64,000 nt of DNA from Anodontia alba (Eukaryota > Mollusca > Bivalvia > Lucinida > Lucinidae), in NCBI GenBank assembly GCA_964016985.1, contig OZ024828.1:76777869-76841868 (forward strand). Reading direction: 5' to 3'. Below, one piece after another: positions 62,537 to 64,000 of this stretch. Position 1 is the stretch's first letter; each line of letters starts with the position of its first letter. Position numbers and translations under genes: made by a program. The notes beneath the pieces were generated by a model, which did no database searches, had not been told where the DNA came from, and saw nothing but the letters and a program-made list of their open reading frames with translations.

Positions 62537-64000
62537 ATTTCTTTCATAATACTTACCGATCGTAACTGTACGAATAGGATAACTGTCCGAACTTACGTTG
62601 ACTAACCCGCAAGCTTCTGGATGATCCAGATCATGCGTCTCTCTCACCAAGGCGCACGCATGCGCACTTCAGTTTAACTTCCGGCGAGAAAAACAACACG
62701 TTGACACGTTTCACTTCTCTGTGAAAAAAACTTATATTTTTCGCGAAGAAAATTACAGAAAATAAATTTCTTTATTCTGGTTTGGTAAGATATTGATCGG
62801 GCGGCTGTGCAATGGCGACGGCACAGTTAAATACGCTCCCGGACGACGAGAGGGAGTCAATTCATTCGGAGACGTCCGCTTTCAGAAATAAAATGGCGGA
62901 TGATGAAATGGAAAGTTCGACTTCAAAAAAGTCGTCTACTACACCTAAAACAGGCCCGACGAGAAGGAAATCAGCGGCAGACAAGCGCATGGATTGCCTG
63001 GAGAAGAAAGTGGATGAGAAATTCAACTCTTTGTTGCAGATGATGAAAACTCTTACACAGAGCAGGACTGGTTCAGCCAGTGCCTCAGCTGTACAGGATA
63101 ACAACCCCTTGGGGGAGTGTAGACCTGTGTCAAGTGAGGATAACATTCCTTTAGGGAATCGTAGACCTCTAATCAACATAACCAATGATTTGAACAGCGA
63201 TTTTCGCCTGTCTCCACATTCACCACAGAGACAAGATCAAGAGGATCTCGATTCTGTATCTATTGCACCTGGACAACAAGAAAAGGATGCTTTAGGATTA
63301 TTATCAGACAAAGAGCACAGTGATTCTGAGAGCCATCACTCGGAGGTCTCAATGACTGAACATCCTAAAAAGTCAGACCGTTTTTGTCAGTATTTAGCTG
63401 AAAAAACCTCAGGCGATTCTGTGAATATTTTGAAAAACTTGTTTGGAGAAGACATTGTGTCAAAATCTACTGATCAGTTTGGTTTATGTCTTGACAAATC
63501 TCAGGAAGACATTTTAGCCAAATCGTGGCGTTCTAAGGACCCGGAGAAATTGACGGCATATAAGGAAGACAGTAAAGTGTGCTTTCCTATTCATGAAAAG
63601 TCTGAATCTACTCTTCAGGTGCCGAGTTTGGATGACTTACTGGAGCCTATGCTCATCAAGAAACACGGACAGAAATCTATGAAAGCATGGGGAAAAAGTA
63701 AACTTCTAGTTTCACAACCCTTGAAGGCTATCGAGAGTGTCGCTTATCAGGGACAAATAGCATCAAGACTAGGAATCATTTCTGTTTGTTTCATGCAACA
63801 GGCTCTTGGATCCTTGTTGAATAAAATGCAGTCTAAGGACACCAATATTGACAGTGCAATTCAGTCCGTCAGAGATATTTTTGCTATGTCAACAAAAGCT
63901 TTGGACCAAGTTGGAAGATCTGGGGCTTTCCATCACATTATCAGACGGAAAGCGGCAGCCTCGGATTCTGGCTTAAATAGCCTTAAAGATGTACAAGCAA
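62537..64000 (+). mobile_element. Left end of a probable DIRS-like retroelement inserted in a MITE
   Basis: The MITE at 62291 matches its siblings up to GAAATTTT (62536) and then changes abruptly to ATTTCTTTCATAATACTTACC; its last 30 or so bases are missing. The new sequence has higher CpG content and leads into the long open frame at 62812. I take about 62537 as the element's left border. The other end is outside the window, so neither a target duplication nor an inverted terminal repeat can be tested. The minus strand of 62548-62557 reads GGTAAGTATT, a perfect splice-donor consensus. Confidence 0.5.
62812..64000 (+). CDS. Large open frame running off the window; probable DIRS/Ngaro-type gag-like ORF
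   Basis: ATG at 62812 (context TGCAATGG) opens a frame with no stop to base 64000, at least 396 codons. The N terminus is Ser/Thr/Lys-rich with a short coiled-coil-like stretch (KRMDCLEKKVDEKFNSLLQM). There are two imperfect repeats of NNPLGECRP / DNIPLGNRRPL type, then an acidic region. The C-terminal half looks folded: PSLDDLLEPMLIKKHG, YQGQIASRLGIISVCFMQQA, VRDIFAMSTKALDQVGRSGA, FHHIIRRKAAASDSG. I recall similar segments from DIRS-like retroelement gag proteins in bivalves and corals, but I cannot search, so that assignment is tentative. The frame starts about 275 bp inside an apparent insertion into a MITE, which supports a mobile element. Real coding potential is not in doubt. Confidence 0.75.
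   Translation, partial: MATAQLNTLPDDERESIHSETSAFRNKMADDEMESSTSKKSSTTPKTGPTRRKSAADKRMDCLEKKVDEKFNSLLQMMKTLTQSRTGSASASAVQDNNPLGECRPVSSEDNIPLGNRRPLINITNDLNSDFRLSPHSPQRQDQEDLDSVSIAPGQQEKDALGLLSDKEHSDSESHHSEVSMTEHPKKSDRFCQYLAEKTSGDSVNILKNLFGEDIVSKSTDQFGLCLDKSQEDILAKSWRSKDPEKLTAYKEDSKVCFPIHEKSESTLQVPSLDDLLEPMLIKKHGQKSMKAWGKSKLLVSQPLKAIESVAYQGQIASRLGIISVCFMQQALGSLLNKMQSKDTNIDSAIQSVRDIFAMSTKALDQVGRSGAFHHIIRRKAAASDSGLNSLKDVQA

Noticed and set aside
62862..63185. 107-codon minus-strand ORF
   Set aside because: Antisense shadow of the long plus-strand frame starting at 62812.

Overview
This is AT-rich metazoan DNA, most likely from a bivalve mollusc. I infer that from four things: long introns with GT/AG borders, a ciliary coiled-coil gene, dense palindromic short repeats and SINEs of the sort common in bivalve genomes, and a CR1-type LINE. 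The species cannot be fixed from the sequence alone. There is no bacterial-style gene organisation, and almost all short ORFs here are noise in introns and repeats.

1-43.9 kb: one gene on the minus strand, CFAP100 (CCDC37; MIA1 in Chlamydomonas), an axonemal protein linked to inner dynein arm I1/f. I could join fourteen coding exons with every splice phase consistent. Together they give the first 543 codons, from the ATG at 43835 down to 1004; the 3' end lies left of the window. Intron 13 is about 18.8 kb. The introns are packed with hairpin-shaped non-autonomous elements, TA-flanked MITEs, SINE pieces, three tandem-repeat fields and microsatellites. Two splice acceptors (exons 6 and 10) directly adjoin a MITE and a minisatellite.

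44-56.4 kb: probably intergenic. It holds microsatellites, palindromic repeats, a decayed LINE fragment (about 48.55-48.72 kb), a SINE with a perfect 13-bp target duplication (51951-52134), a degenerate motif array (50.5-50.9 kb) and an eight-copy tandem array of about 178 bp units (53.05-54.47 kb). One short possible first coding exon of a plus-strand gene lies at 46098-46169.

56.4-62.54 kb: four copies of a roughly 278-bp palindromic MITE. One is split by a 4.48-kb CR1-like LINE (56650-61133) with an SGNH-esterase/zinc-knuckle ORF1 and an intact endonuclease-RT ORF2. The two ORFs share a frame and are separated by a single UAG in a CAA-UAG-CAA context.

62.54-64 kb: a second retroelement seems to begin inside the last MITE. 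It carries an open frame of at least 396 codons running off the right edge, which I tentatively call a DIRS/Ngaro-type gag-like ORF.

The least ordinary feature is the modular hairpin system. A few shared palindromic cores sit inside several unrelated outer modules, and arm sequences differ between copies while the two arms of each copy still match.
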